Shown here: positions 8,202 through 15,845 of the stretch, one piece after another
Layout of the letters: each line of letters starts with the position of its first letter
How positions within the stretch are numbered: position 1 is the first letter of the stretch
Source of the DNA: an uncultured Clostridia bacterium
GTDB lineage: Bacteria; Bacillota; Clostridia; Christensenellales; Borkfalkiaceae
Direction of reading: 5' to 3'
DNA length: 20,152 nucleotides
NCBI GenBank assembly: GCA_937912025.1
Contig: CALDOZ010000031.1
Location: 1 to 20,152 of the forward strand
The notes under the pieces: model-generated
What the model was told of the DNA's origin: nothing
The model's database searches: none
The model's input: the letters and a program-made list of their open reading frames with translations, nothing else
Made by a program: the position numbers and the translations under genes

Positions 8202-9293
8202 TTATTTTTTACTTGCTGATTTTTCACGAAGAGTAGCAATCCATTTTTTCAAAACAACGCCAAATTTACGAAGGTATACCCAAATTGAAGCAGAAAGGAA
8301 TACGGAAGAATAGAAACCTGCAACAAGACCGAATACAATCGGAAGAGCAAATTGAGCCATTGTAGTAACACCCATAATTTCACAACCAACCGCAAGTACG
8401 AGAATAACTATTAACGTTGTAATAGTTGTAAGAATAGACCTTCCAAGCGTATCTTTAACTGCCCTATTTGCAAGTTCAGAGTCTGTTGCCGATTTAAGTG
8501 AATCGAGTGATTTAAGTTCTCTAATTCTATCAAAAATAACGATTGTAGCGTTTATTGAATAACCTACTATAGTAACGATTGCCGCAATAAACGTCGTATT
8601 AACTTCAATTCTAAATATCGTAGTAAGCGAAATCATTACAAGTACGTCGTGACAAAGCGCTATAATTGCCGCTAAGCCTGACGATAAAGTAAATCTTATA
8701 ACGATATAAACAAGAATTACTGCTACCGCTACGATTGTAGCCCAAATAGCGTTCTTTAACGTTTTTTGAGCAGTTGAACCGTTTACAACGTTAAAACCAA
8801 TACTTTCATCAAGAGTAATAAGCCCCTTTAAATTATCGTCGCTATACTTATTAACTTCATTTTCAATCTTTGTAATTAAAGCATCGTCTCTATCGTCTTC
8901 TTCACCAGTAATGAGTTTTGTAAAGTTTTGTTGAGCGTCAAAATCGTTAGGGTTGATTTTTTCGCCATTATACTCATATTCAAGACCAATTTCTAAAACG
9001 ATACCGTCCGTGTCGTTTTCAGACCAACGGATTGACGAGTCTGAAGTAGAGAAACCGTTATCTTCAATAACGCCAACAATAAGGTTTTTAATGTCATCAC
9101 GATATTCCGGATTATTACCTAAACCATCGCCAAGTTTTACGTTAAGTTTACCACCGCCGGCAAAATCAAGACCAACGTTCATACCTAACGCTATCATAAC
9201 GATAACACCTGCTAAAATAACTGCAAGAGCGATAGGACCAAACACTTTAAACCATTCAACAACTTTAAGGTTGATATCTTTAAACTTCTTCAT
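8202..9293 (-). CDS. secF: Protein translocase subunit SecF
   Basis: SecF pairs with SecD as the proton-driven accessory complex that helps complete export through SecYEG. The 363-residue protein has TM1 at about 18-38, then the family motif GLDFAGGGKLNV (41-52), a periplasmic-type domain to about 175, and five further membrane helices. The motif VGYSINATIVIFDRIRE (243-259) identifies it, and GRSILTTITTL follows. At about residue 249 the usual Asp of the GYS(I/L)NDT motif is Ala (codon GCT), while the matching Asp in SecD is present. The acidic insert around 100-160 (for example EEDDRDD) is longer than in E. coli SecF. The start overlaps the secD stop by 14 bases, with GGGAGG nine bases upstream inside secD, so translation is coupled. 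Confidence 0.95.
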   Translation of the reverse strand: MKKFKDINLKVVEWFKVFGPIALAVILAGVIVMIALGMNVGLDFAGGGKLNVKLGDGLGNNPEYRDDIKNLIVGVIEDNGFSTSDSSIRWSENDTDGIVLEIGLEYEYNGEKINPNDFDAQQNFTKLITGEEDDRDDALITKIENEVNKYSDDNLKGLITLDESIGFNVVNGSTAQKTLKNAIWATIVAVAVILVYIVIRFTLSSGLAAIIALCHDVLVMISLTTIFRIEVNTTFIAAIVTIVGYSINATIVIFDRIRELKSLDSLKSATDSELANRAVKDTLGRSILTTITTLIVILVLAVGCEIMGVTTMAQFALPIVFGLVAGFYSSVFLSASIWVYLRKFGVVLKKWIATLREKSASKK

Positions 9294-10575
9294 TTAATTC
9301 AACCTCCCTTTTTAAATTGCAGAATTTTGCTTGGTTTTTTGAAAGCGGTAATAAAAGTCTTATAAGACCACGCGATACAACGATAGCGGTAAGCATTGAT
9401 AAAAGTATACCAATAAGTAACGTGATAGCAAAACCTTTAATTGAACCTGGGCACAAAATCCAAAGAACTATAGACGCTAAAATAGTAGTTATGTTAGAGT
9501 CTAAAATAGTTATAAACGCGCGTTTAAAGCCAGCTTTAATTGCCGATATAACCGTTTTACCACTTGCGTATTCTTCGTTAATTCTTTCAAAGATAATTAC
9601 GTTAGCGTCAACCGCCATACCTATTGAAAGTATAATACCTGCAATACCTGGAAGAGTAAGTTGTACCCAAGGAACAAGAGCAAGTAACGCTACGAATACT
9701 ACCGCATATATGGTTAACGCAATACTTGAAGCAATACCTAAAGCGCGGTACTTAATAATCATAATCACAAATATTATAAGTAAACCGATAGCGCCTGCTA
9801 TTACGCTTGCTTTTAAAGCATTTTCGCCAAGCGACGCGCTAATTTTATTACTTTCGCCAATTTCAAACTCCATAGGAAGTTGACCTGCTTTGATAACGGC
9901 GGCAAGAGTTTCACATTCAGCGTACTTAAAATTACCTTCGATTTGCGCAGTTGCACTATTAATTGGCTCGTTTACGGTTGGAGCGGAAATGAGTTCATCG
10001 CCAAGATAAATATTAAGCGCTCCGCCTTGAGCGTTAGTAGTTGCGGTGTGGAATTTATGCGTACCGTCGGTAGTAAATTCTAACACAACTATTGGATTAC
10101 CGTTTTGGTCGTACGATGCGTATGCGTTTTTAATATCGCTACCCGTAAGGTATTCCGTTCCATTTGCTTGGAATGAAAGTTTACCCGACGAACCGATAAT
10201 ACTCATAAAATCGTCAATATCGTCAATTTCAGGAACTTCGATACGAATTTCTTGACTGTCGCCAACACCTTGAATGGTGATAGTTGCTTCTGTGTAACCT
10301 TTATTGTCAAGACGGTTTCTTAAAACTTCAACCGCGCTGTCAATAAGGTCAACGTCGTCGCCATTACTTTCACCAACGGCTTTAGGTGTTAAAACGGCGT
10401 AATAACCGCCTTTAAGGTCAATACCTAAACCGATAGTGCTACCAATAGCGTTATAATCCTTTGTGCCGTTTGCAATGAAGTTTGGTAATGGAAAACTACA
10501 AAAATCCATAACGGCAAGAAGGGCTGTTAACACTAAAGTAATAACGAGTATAACAATTGATTTTCTTTTACTCAT
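9280..10575 (-). CDS. secD: Protein translocase subunit SecD
   Basis: SecD is the larger half of the SecDF complex that uses the proton gradient to pull exported proteins across the membrane. I place the start at the ATG at 10573-10575 (MSKRKSIVIL), which has GGAGG five bases before it; an upstream in-frame TTG would put this RBS inside the gene. The resulting 431-residue protein has TM1 at about 7-25, GIDLKGG (51-57), the P1 domain with EVLRNRLDNKGYTEATI (83-99) and RIEVPEI, the AGQLP motif just before TM2, and five C-terminal helices including SIGMAVDANVIIFERI with the proton-pathway Asp (D323). SecD and SecF are separate here, unlike the fused SecDF of Bacillus. It is transcribed from a strong promoter just upstream. 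Confidence 0.95.
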   Translation of the reverse strand: MSKRKSIVILVITLVLTALLAVMDFCSFPLPNFIANGTKDYNAIGSTIGLGIDLKGGYYAVLTPKAVGESNGDDVDLIDSAVEVLRNRLDNKGYTEATITIQGVGDSQEIRIEVPEIDDIDDFMSIIGSSGKLSFQANGTEYLTGSDIKNAYASYDQNGNPIVVLEFTTDGTHKFHTATTNAQGGALNIYLGDELISAPTVNEPINSATAQIEGNFKYAECETLAAVIKAGQLPMEFEIGESNKISASLGENALKASVIAGAIGLLIIFVIMIIKYRALGIASSIALTIYAVVFVALLALVPWVQLTLPGIAGIILSIGMAVDANVIIFERINEEYASGKTVISAIKAGFKRAFITILDSNITTILASIVLWILCPGSIKGFAITLLIGILLSMLTAIVVSRGLIRLLLPLSKNQAKFCNLKREVELNEEV

Positions 10576-10609
10576 TGATGCCTCCTTGGCTATATCCAAG
10601 TATCTTACT

Positions 10610-10626
10610 AACGCAAAAACTGCGTT
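10610..10626 (-). promoter_or_regulatory. Small hairpin in the secD leader
   Basis: AACGCA and TGCGTT form a 6-bp stem with a five-base loop in the roughly 75-base untranslated leader of secD. It has no T tract, so it is not a terminator. Its function is unknown; it may stabilise the message. Confidence 0.3.
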
Positions 10627-10657
10627 GCAAATTAGATTGATATAATAATACTATATT

Positions 10658-10686
10658 ATTATATAGTTAAAAGCATTTTTAGTCAA
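10658..10686 (-). promoter_or_regulatory. Near-consensus promoter for secD-secF
   Basis: TTGACT (-35, 10681-10686) and a perfect TATAAT (-10, 10658-10663) are separated by exactly 17 bases on the minus strand. Transcription would start near 10651. The 148 bases between this and the terminator upstream (10687-10834) hold nothing I recognise and no cysteine-rich small ORF. Confidence 0.8.
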
Positions 10687-10834
10687 TAAGTTTTTGCCCT
10701 TTTAAGTATTTTTTTTGATTTCATCTTAATTTTTTACTGCAAAAAGTTAAAATTTTAACCGTTAGAGTTTTTAAATAATGGTTTTTAAACTTAAATTACG
10801 CGCAACTAAAATAATTAAATGCGTTTGAGTAATT

Positions 10835-10865
10835 AAAAAAGGCGTAAGAATAAATTACTCACGCC
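10835..10865 (-). terminator. Intrinsic terminator after the small membrane-protein gene
   Basis: On the minus strand GGCGTGAGTAA and TTCTTACGCC form a stem with one G-U pair, followed directly by TTTTTT (plus-strand A run 10835-10840). It lies about 15 bases past the stop codon. Confidence 0.8.
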
Positions 10866-10878
10866 ATCGTAATGATAT

Positions 10879-11250
10879 TTATTTTTTTAAATTAACCGAT
10901 ATTGCTCCCGTTGCTCCACCGATTACGAACCCTAATAAAATTTCCCACACAACCGTAATACCGCTAGAAAAACCACCGCCAAGCAAGGCGAAAACTAAAT
11001 ACGCAATTAGTAGCGATATAACGCCGGCAATTCCACCTTTTATAAAACCCTTTTCTCCCCTAACTGATAAAATCACACCAGCAAACACCGCTATTATTTT
11101 TATTACGCAGTTTATCGGTTTAATTACAGCATCCGAAAAAGAAAAAACGTTAATTAAAAAAGCGAATAGTAAAACTAATAACAGCGCCGTTATTACCGTA
11201 ATTGCGCTACTTTTAAACACTTGAAATGTAAAATCTTTACCGCTATTCAT
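10879..11250 (-). CDS. Small four-helix membrane protein, TIGR04086-like
   Basis: The 123-residue product is almost entirely membrane-embedded, with four hydrophobic stretches at about 16-35, 45-62, 68-92 and 97-118. They are separated by short charged turns such as VRGEKGF. It has no catalytic motif. Length, topology and position between yajC and secD match the clostridial TIGR04086 membrane protein family, whose function is not established. In many Clostridia this gene sits next to the SCIFF peptide gene scfA and its radical SAM maturase scfB, but neither is present here. Its GGAG ribosome binding site is nine bases before the ATG and lies in the right arm of the yajC terminator hairpin. 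It is flanked by terminators on both sides, so its expression probably depends on read-through from yajC. Confidence 0.75.
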   Translation of the reverse strand: MNSGKDFTFQVFKSSAITVITALLLVLLFAFLINVFSFSDAVIKPINCVIKIIAVFAGVILSVRGEKGFIKGGIAGVISLLIAYLVFALLGGGFSSGITVVWEILLGFVIGGATGAISVNLKK

Positions 11251-11292
11251 AAAAAAAATCTCCGCTTACAATAATGTTTATGCGGAGATTTT
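11251..11292 (-). terminator. yajC terminator whose stem and T tract overlap the next gene's RBS
   Basis: On the minus strand AAAATCTCCGC (11282-11292) pairs perfectly with GCGGAGATTTT (11255-11265) over 11 bp with a 16-base loop, followed by further T residues up to the ATG at 11248-11250. The GGAG in the right arm is the only Shine-Dalgarno of the downstream membrane-protein gene. Folding would both terminate transcription and hide the RBS. It may also terminate on the plus strand (TTTTAATTTTAA). Confidence 0.8.
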
Positions 11293-11327
11293 AATTTTAA
11301 TGAGCAATTATTAAATTATTTGACTTA

Positions 11328-11714
11328 TTAGTCTTTTTTAGTTACGTCAGACGTCTTGTTTGCTTTTACCTTGTTCTTTTTATTTTTCTTTTCTTCTTCT
11401 TTTGCAGCAAGTTCAGCCTTTCTTTCTTCTTCAAGACGGGCTTGAACGTCTTCAGGTAAAACCATTTGATAAATAGCGCGTTTATCAAATCTAATGTTAA
11501 CGTCTTCAGTGCGTAAAACAAATTCTGCTTCGTCAACCGAAACAACTTCACCAACAACGCCACCGATTGTTATAACTTTTGTGCGGGGACATAAATTATC
11601 TTTTTTTCTTTGTTCTTCTTCTGCTTGTTTTTTGCGAGTTCTATTATTCATAACCGTCATAACAATAACGATTACAACTAAGCCAACGGCTAAAATTAAT
11701 GTAATAGGATCCAT
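11328..11714 (-). CDS. yajC: Preprotein translocase subunit YajC
   Basis: YajC is a small single-pass partner of SecDF at the Sec translocon. The 128-residue protein has an N-terminal membrane helix (about 5-21), then a positively charged NNRTRKKQAEEEQRKK stretch and the conserved cytosolic domain, including VITIGGVVGEVVSV (about 47-60) and FVLRTEDVNIRFDKRAIYQMV. The last 35-40 residues are a low-complexity Lys/Glu tail that looks disordered and is longer than in E. coli YajC (110 residues). GGAG lies seven bases before the ATG. It has its own promoter downstream of tgt, so tgt and yajC are adjacent but can be transcribed separately. Confidence 0.93.
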   Translation of the reverse strand: MDPITLILAVGLVVIVIVMTVMNNRTRKKQAEEEQRKKDNLCPRTKVITIGGVVGEVVSVDEAEFVLRTEDVNIRFDKRAIYQMVLPEDVQARLEEERKAELAAKEEEKKNKKNKVKANKTSDVTKKD

Positions 11715-11745
11715 ACTAATTCTCCAAAAATTTTTTTATATAAAT

Positions 11746-11774
11746 AGTATATACTATTTTATTTTTAATTACAA
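11746..11774 (-). promoter_or_regulatory. Promoter for yajC
   Basis: TTGTAA (-35, 11769-11774) and TATACT (-10, 11746-11751) are spaced by exactly 17 bases on the minus strand in the 70-base tgt-yajC gap, about 30 bases before the yajC start codon. Confidence 0.65.
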
Positions 11775-11784
11775 GTAAATTATT

Positions 11785-12930
11785 CTAAATTTCAAACGGT
11801 TTTGCAGCATTTTCACATTCGCCACCGTATTTTTTACAAAATTCTTCATTATAATCTTGCAAATAACCACCAATAATAGCCTCGCGCATTCCCGTCATAA
11901 GTTTTGTAAGGAAGGTTATGTTGTGCAAACTAAGTAGCATTCCGCCCATCATTTCGTTTACGTTTATCATATGACGAAGGTATGCTTTAGAATAGTTACG
12001 GCAACAGTAACAATTGCACTCGCTATCAAGCGGAGTATAATCTTCTTTATATTTACCGTTACGAACAACTACTTTACCCTTACTAGTCATAGCCGTTCCG
12101 TTTCTTGCTATTCTTGTTGCAAGAACGCAGTCGAACATATCAATACCACGTTTAACGCCTTCAATTAAACAATCGGGACTACCAACCCCCATTAAATATC
12201 TCGGTTTGTTTTGAGGATAATGCGGATACATTTTACCTAAAATATCGTACATTATATGCTTAGGCTCGCCAACGGATAATCCGCCAATACCAAAGCCGTA
12301 TTTAGCGTAAGGTAAAGTTTCTTTTAAACTTTGTAAGCGCAAATCTTCATACACGTTGCCTTGAACGATAGGAAAAAGCGCTTGATTATCGTTTTTATGA
12401 TGATTATAACATCTATCAAGCCACGAAATAGTGCGCTTCATTGCTTTAAAGGAATTATTATAATCAACCCCGTACGCCGTGCATTGGTCAAACTGCATTA
12501 TAATATCAGCGCCTAAATTATTTTCAATATCAATAGCCTTTTCTGGAGTTATGAAATGTTTTGAACCGTCAATATTAGATTTAAACGACACGCCTTCGTC
12601 GGTAACGTCGTTTAGTTTTGCAAGCGAGAAAACTTGAAAACCACCACTATCAGTTAAAATAGGCTTATTCCAATTCATAAACTTATGAAGTCCGCCACCG
12701 TTTTTTACAATTTCATCGCCCGGGCGCATATATAAGTGATAAGTATTTGCAAGAATTATTTGCGCGCCTGCTTCTTCTAAGTCGCGCGGGTAAACACCTT
12801 TAACGGTTGCTTGAGTACCAACGGGCATATATACGGGAGTTTTAATATCGCCGTGCGGAGTATGTAAAATACCTGCCCTTGCTCCACTTTTAGCGTCTTG
12901 CTTTACCACTTCAAAATGAAATTTTTCCAT
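11785..12930 (-). CDS. tgt: Queuine tRNA-ribosyltransferase (tRNA-guanine transglycosylase)
   Basis: Bacterial Tgt swaps guanine 34 of GUN-anticodon tRNAs for preQ1, the first tRNA-bound step of queuosine synthesis. All key parts are present in 381 residues: DSGGFQVFSL (94-103) with the catalytic acid D94, D148 and Q149 of FDQC, GGLSVGE (216-222), and MFDCV (265-269), whose Asp (D267) is the nucleophile. The zinc site is C305, C307, C310 and H336 (CNCYCC and SLHN). The length is standard. GGAGG lies six bases before the ATG. A 166-base gap separates it from queA, so it may be part of that transcript or have a weak promoter of its own. Confidence 0.96.
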   Translation of the reverse strand: MEKFHFEVVKQDAKSGARAGILHTPHGDIKTPVYMPVGTQATVKGVYPRDLEEAGAQIILANTYHLYMRPGDEIVKNGGGLHKFMNWNKPILTDSGGFQVFSLAKLNDVTDEGVSFKSNIDGSKHFITPEKAIDIENNLGADIIMQFDQCTAYGVDYNNSFKAMKRTISWLDRCYNHHKNDNQALFPIVQGNVYEDLRLQSLKETLPYAKYGFGIGGLSVGEPKHIMYDILGKMYPHYPQNKPRYLMGVGSPDCLIEGVKRGIDMFDCVLATRIARNGTAMTSKGKVVVRNGKYKEDYTPLDSECNCYCCRNYSKAYLRHMINVNEMMGGMLLSLHNITFLTKLMTGMREAIIGGYLQDYNEEFCKKYGGECENAAKPFEI

Positions 12931-12944
12931 TATTCCTCCTGTTT

Positions 12945-12960
12945 CACGAATGTTGTCGTG
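12945..12960 (-). other. Short hairpin just before the tgt RBS
   Basis: CACGA and TCGTG pair over 5 bp with a six-base loop about ten bases upstream of the tgt GGAGG. A second short stem (GTCGG / CCGAC, 13043-13057) lies 40 bases after the queA stop without a proper T tract. I see no preQ1 riboswitch consensus in this gap. Confidence 0.3.
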
Positions 12961-13096
12961 TGTCTACGTTTACATGGATATTTCTTTTATTAGTTTGTTT
13001 TTAATTATTTGCTAGGATATAGCAGTTATTATAAGTTTTAACGTCGGTAGAGCCGACACCTCACTTCTTACTTATTCACTATTACTTACTCATTTT

Positions 13097-14119
13097 TTAA
13101 ATGATGAACATCGCGTCGCCAAACGAGAAAAATCTATACTTTTCACTTACTGCTAAGTTGTATAAATCTAAAATTTTATCACGCGACGTAAGCGATGCAA
13201 CGAGCATAATAAGCGTTGATTCTGGTAAATGGAAGTTAGTTATTAAACTATCAACGCATTTAAACTTGTACGGCGGATATATAAAAATATTAGTATCTCC
13301 GCTTTGCGCTTTTACTAAACCGTCGCTATCAGCAACAGTTTCTAACGTTCTAACAGACGTCGTTCCAACAGCGATTACCCTTCTTCCTTCACGCTTTGCT
13401 TTATTAATTTTTTGCGCGTTTTCTTGGGTAATTTCATACCATTCGGTATGCATAACGTGCTCTTTAGGATTATCAACCTTTACAGGTCTAAACGTTCCAA
13501 GTCCTACCTTTAACTCAACTTCGGCAATTTCAACGCCTTTATTTTTTAACGCCGATAAAAGTTCGGGGGTAAAATGAAGCCCGGCAGTAGGCGCTGCCGA
13601 TGAGCCTGAATTTTTAGCGTATACCGTTTGGTATCTGTTTTGATCTTTTAATTTTTCTTTAATATACGGCGGAAGTGGCATTTCTCCAAGCCTTGAAATA
13701 ATATCTTCAAATACGCCGTTATATGAAAACTCAACTATTCTTCCACCGCTTTCCGTTCTTGAAAGCACCGTTAAAGAAAGTTCTTCAGAGATAGTTAAAT
13801 TAGCGCCTTCTTTTGCTTTTTTGCCCGGTTTTACCATAACTTCCCAATTAGTTAAGGAATGGCGTTTTAAAAGTAAAATTTCAACTTTGCCACCGTTTTT
13901 TGTATAAGCAAACATTCTTGCTGGTAAAACTTTGGTGTTGTTAACGACTAAAAGGTCGCCACTATTTAAATAATCTATAACGTTACGAAAAATTTTGTGT
14001 TCTACTTTATCGCTTTTTCTATCATACACTAAAAGACGTGAACTATCACGGGGCTGGGCTGGAGTTTGCGCTATTAATTCTTCGGGTAAATTATAGAAAA
14101 AATCACTTGTTTTATACAT
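13097..14119 (-). CDS. queA: S-adenosylmethionine:tRNA ribosyltransferase-isomerase
   Basis: QueA transfers and isomerises the ribosyl part of SAM onto preQ1 at tRNA position 34, giving epoxyqueuosine. I start it at the ATG at 14117-14119 (MYKTSDFFYNLPEELIAQ), which matches the family's usual N terminus; the longer frame would need a TTG four codons upstream. This gives 340 residues, the standard length. Signatures are LIAQTPAQPRDSSRLLV, NNTKVLPAR, GEMPLPPYI, RYQTVYA, SSAAPTAGLHFT, VGLGTFRPV, AVGTTSVRTLE and NFHLPESTL. The start codon overlaps the end of ruvB by 8 bases, with no strong RBS of its own, so it is probably coupled to ruvB. With tgt just downstream it supplies consecutive steps of queuosine synthesis. 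Confidence 0.95.
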   Translation of the reverse strand: MYKTSDFFYNLPEELIAQTPAQPRDSSRLLVYDRKSDKVEHKIFRNVIDYLNSGDLLVVNNTKVLPARMFAYTKNGGKVEILLLKRHSLTNWEVMVKPGKKAKEGANLTISEELSLTVLSRTESGGRIVEFSYNGVFEDIISRLGEMPLPPYIKEKLKDQNRYQTVYAKNSGSSAAPTAGLHFTPELLSALKNKGVEIAEVELKVGLGTFRPVKVDNPKEHVMHTEWYEITQENAQKINKAKREGRRVIAVGTTSVRTLETVADSDGLVKAQSGDTNIFIYPPYKFKCVDSLITNFHLPESTLIMLVASLTSRDKILDLYNLAVSEKYRFFSFGDAMFII

Positions 14120-15185
14120 CTTCGTTATCAAATATAGACATTTGAACGTATTCGCTTTTATTATACGGAATATTCAAATGCTCGTACGCTTTTTTAGTGC
14201 ATTGTCTACCCCTTGGCGTTCTTGAAATAAAGCCAAGTTGCAATAAGTAAGGCTCGTAAACGTCTTCTAAAGTGTTACTGTCTTCATTGATAGTAGCGGC
14301 TAACGTATCTAAACCAACAGGTCCGCCGTTAAACTTTTGTATCATAGAAAGAAGTAATTTTCTGTCAATATTATCAAGACCAAGATCGTCAATTTCAAGC
14401 CTATTAAGAGCGAGTTTTGCATCTTCTAAAGTAATTGAGTCGTGCCCTAAAACTAAAGAAAAATCTCTAACGCGTTTAAGTAGTCTATTTACAATACGCG
14501 GAGTACCGCGACTGCGTTTACCTATCTCTAACGCTGCCGTATTATCAATTTCCGCGCCTAACGTTTTAGCCGAACGCTTCGCAATTTCGGCAAGTTCTTC
14601 AACGGTATATAATTCAAGACGACATAAAATACCAAATCTATCTCTAAGCGGAGAAGACAACATTCCCGCTTTCGTTGTCGCGCCTACTAAAGTAAAGCGT
14701 TTAAGCGGTATATTTATTGTCCTTGCCGACGGACCTTTACCCGTAATAATATCAAGAGTAAAATCTTCCATTGCAGGATAAAGTATTTCTTCAACGTTGT
14801 GATTTAAGCGGTGAATTTCGTCAATAAACAAAACGTCGCCTTCGCTAAGATTAGAAAGTATTGCGGCAAGGTCGCCAGATTTTTCAATGGCAGGCCCTGA
14901 CGTTATTTTTATTTGAGAACCCATTTCACAAGCAATAATGTGCGCGAGAGTAGTTTTACCAAGACCGGGAGGCCCATATAAAAGAACGTGGTCTAAAGCC
15001 TCTCCCCTAAGTTTGCTTGCTTTCATAAAAATGGTAAGATTATCTTTAACTTTATCTTGCCCAACGTAACCTTCCATAGACTTAGGACGTAAAATATTTT
15101 CAATTGTATCAAAATCGTTTCTTTCAACGTCAACAACGCGTTCAGTAGTAACGTCGTCGTAACCCATACTGTGTTCGTCTATCAT
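14112..15185 (-). CDS. ruvB: Holliday junction branch migration ATPase RuvB
   Basis: RuvB is the hexameric AAA+ motor that drives branch migration of Holliday junctions with RuvA. The 357-residue protein has the typical LRPKSMEGYVGQ entry (about 32-43), Walker A GPPGLGKTT (71-79), Walker B LFIDEIHRL (119-127), sensor 1 LVGATTKAG and the arginine-finger region SPLRDRFG (178-185). The C-terminal winged-helix domain carries GTPRIVNRLLKRVRDF and ISRTPRGR. The N-terminal 25-30 residues before the conserved core are somewhat long. GAGG lies about five bases before the ATG. ruvA ends ten bases upstream and queA overlaps downstream. Confidence 0.97.
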   Translation of the reverse strand: MIDEHSMGYDDVTTERVVDVERNDFDTIENILRPKSMEGYVGQDKVKDNLTIFMKASKLRGEALDHVLLYGPPGLGKTTLAHIIACEMGSQIKITSGPAIEKSGDLAAILSNLSEGDVLFIDEIHRLNHNVEEILYPAMEDFTLDIITGKGPSARTINIPLKRFTLVGATTKAGMLSSPLRDRFGILCRLELYTVEELAEIAKRSAKTLGAEIDNTAALEIGKRSRGTPRIVNRLLKRVRDFSLVLGHDSITLEDAKLALNRLEIDDLGLDNIDRKLLLSMIQKFNGGPVGLDTLAATINEDSNTLEDVYEPYLLQLGFISRTPRGRQCTKKAYEHLNIPYNKSEYVQMSIFDNEDV

Positions 15186-15195
15186 AAATCCCTCG

Positions 15196-15798
15196 TTATT
15201 TCATTGTTTGTAAGGCGTAAGTAATAATGCTTTCAATAGTGTCAGCACCATGTTCTTCGGCAGTTTTAACCGCCGTTTCAGATACGCTACGCGAAAAACC
15301 AAGACTCATAAGCGCAATAATGGCATCATCTTCAAGCGGTGTAAGTTGTGGTTTAACGGTAGTTTTAGATTTTTTATTTTCTACTTCCGGAAGGTCAAGC
15401 GACGAGATATTTTCACGAAGTTCTAAAATAATACGCTCCGCCGTCTTTTTACCAAGACCTTTTACTTTGGAAAGCGCTTTTACGTCTTGCGATGCGATGA
15501 TGTACGCAAGTTCGTGAAGTGGCATTGAAGATAATACGCCTATCCCCATTTTAGGACCAATACCCGAAACGGAAATAAGTTTTAAAAACATGCTTTTTTC
15601 TTCAAGCGAAATAAAGCCAAATAAATTTAAAGCGTCTTCACGCACGGCTAAATAAGTATAAGCCCCGCCTTGCCCCGCATTTACAAGTTGCTCGTATAAA
15701 GATGCCGAGCACGTTATCTCAAACCCAACACCGTTATTTTCAAGTATAACTACACCGTCTGCCGCGTGTAACGTTTTTCCTTTTAAATATCCTATCAT
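15196..15798 (-). CDS. ruvA: Holliday junction branch migration complex subunit RuvA
   Basis: RuvA binds the four-way junction as a tetramer and loads RuvB. The 200-residue protein is normal length: an OB-fold N-terminal domain (MIGYLKGKTL to about 65), two helix-hairpin-helix motifs (ISVSGIGPKMGIGVL at about 76-90 and LSKVKGLGKKTAERI at about 109-123), a Lys/Thr-rich linker (about 145-153) and the small C-terminal domain III that touches RuvB (about 155-200). The RBS is weak (GGTG). It sits 47 bases after ruvC and 10 before ruvB in the expected order. Confidence 0.96.
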   Translation of the reverse strand: MIGYLKGKTLHAADGVVILENNGVGFEITCSASLYEQLVNAGQGGAYTYLAVREDALNLFGFISLEEKSMFLKLISVSGIGPKMGIGVLSSMPLHELAYIIASQDVKALSKVKGLGKKTAERIILELRENISSLDLPEVENKKSKTTVKPQLTPLEDDAIIALMSLGFSRSVSETAVKTAEEHGADTIESIITYALQTMK

Positions 15799-15845
15799 AT
15801 CACACCGTATAATTAATTTTTTATATATCTAAATTAATAACTTTT

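Noticed and set aside
9317..9883. Plus-strand open frame of 188 codons
   Set aside because: It is the antisense of secD, which has full family motifs, and its translation shows no recognisable domain.
10576..10599. Upstream in-frame start for secD giving eight more residues
   Set aside because: It would be a TTG with no RBS, and the strong GGAGG of the ATG at 10573-10575 would be inside the gene.
10600..10878. Hidden SCIFF-type Cys-rich peptide gene
   Set aside because: No reading frame here has clustered Cys codons; the space is filled by the secD leader, promoter, AT-rich spacer and a terminator.
12931..13096. preQ1 riboswitch before tgt
   Set aside because: The gap contains two short hairpins but nothing resembling the conserved preQ1 aptamer loop and A-rich tail.
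14120..14131. Upstream TTG start for queA
   Set aside because: The ATG at 14117-14119 gives the normal QueA N terminus and overlaps the ruvB stop as expected for coupling.
14272..14781. Plus-strand open frame of 169 codons, and a similar one at 13101-13577
   Set aside because: They lie antisense to ruvB and queA respectively and have no RBS or recognisable motif.
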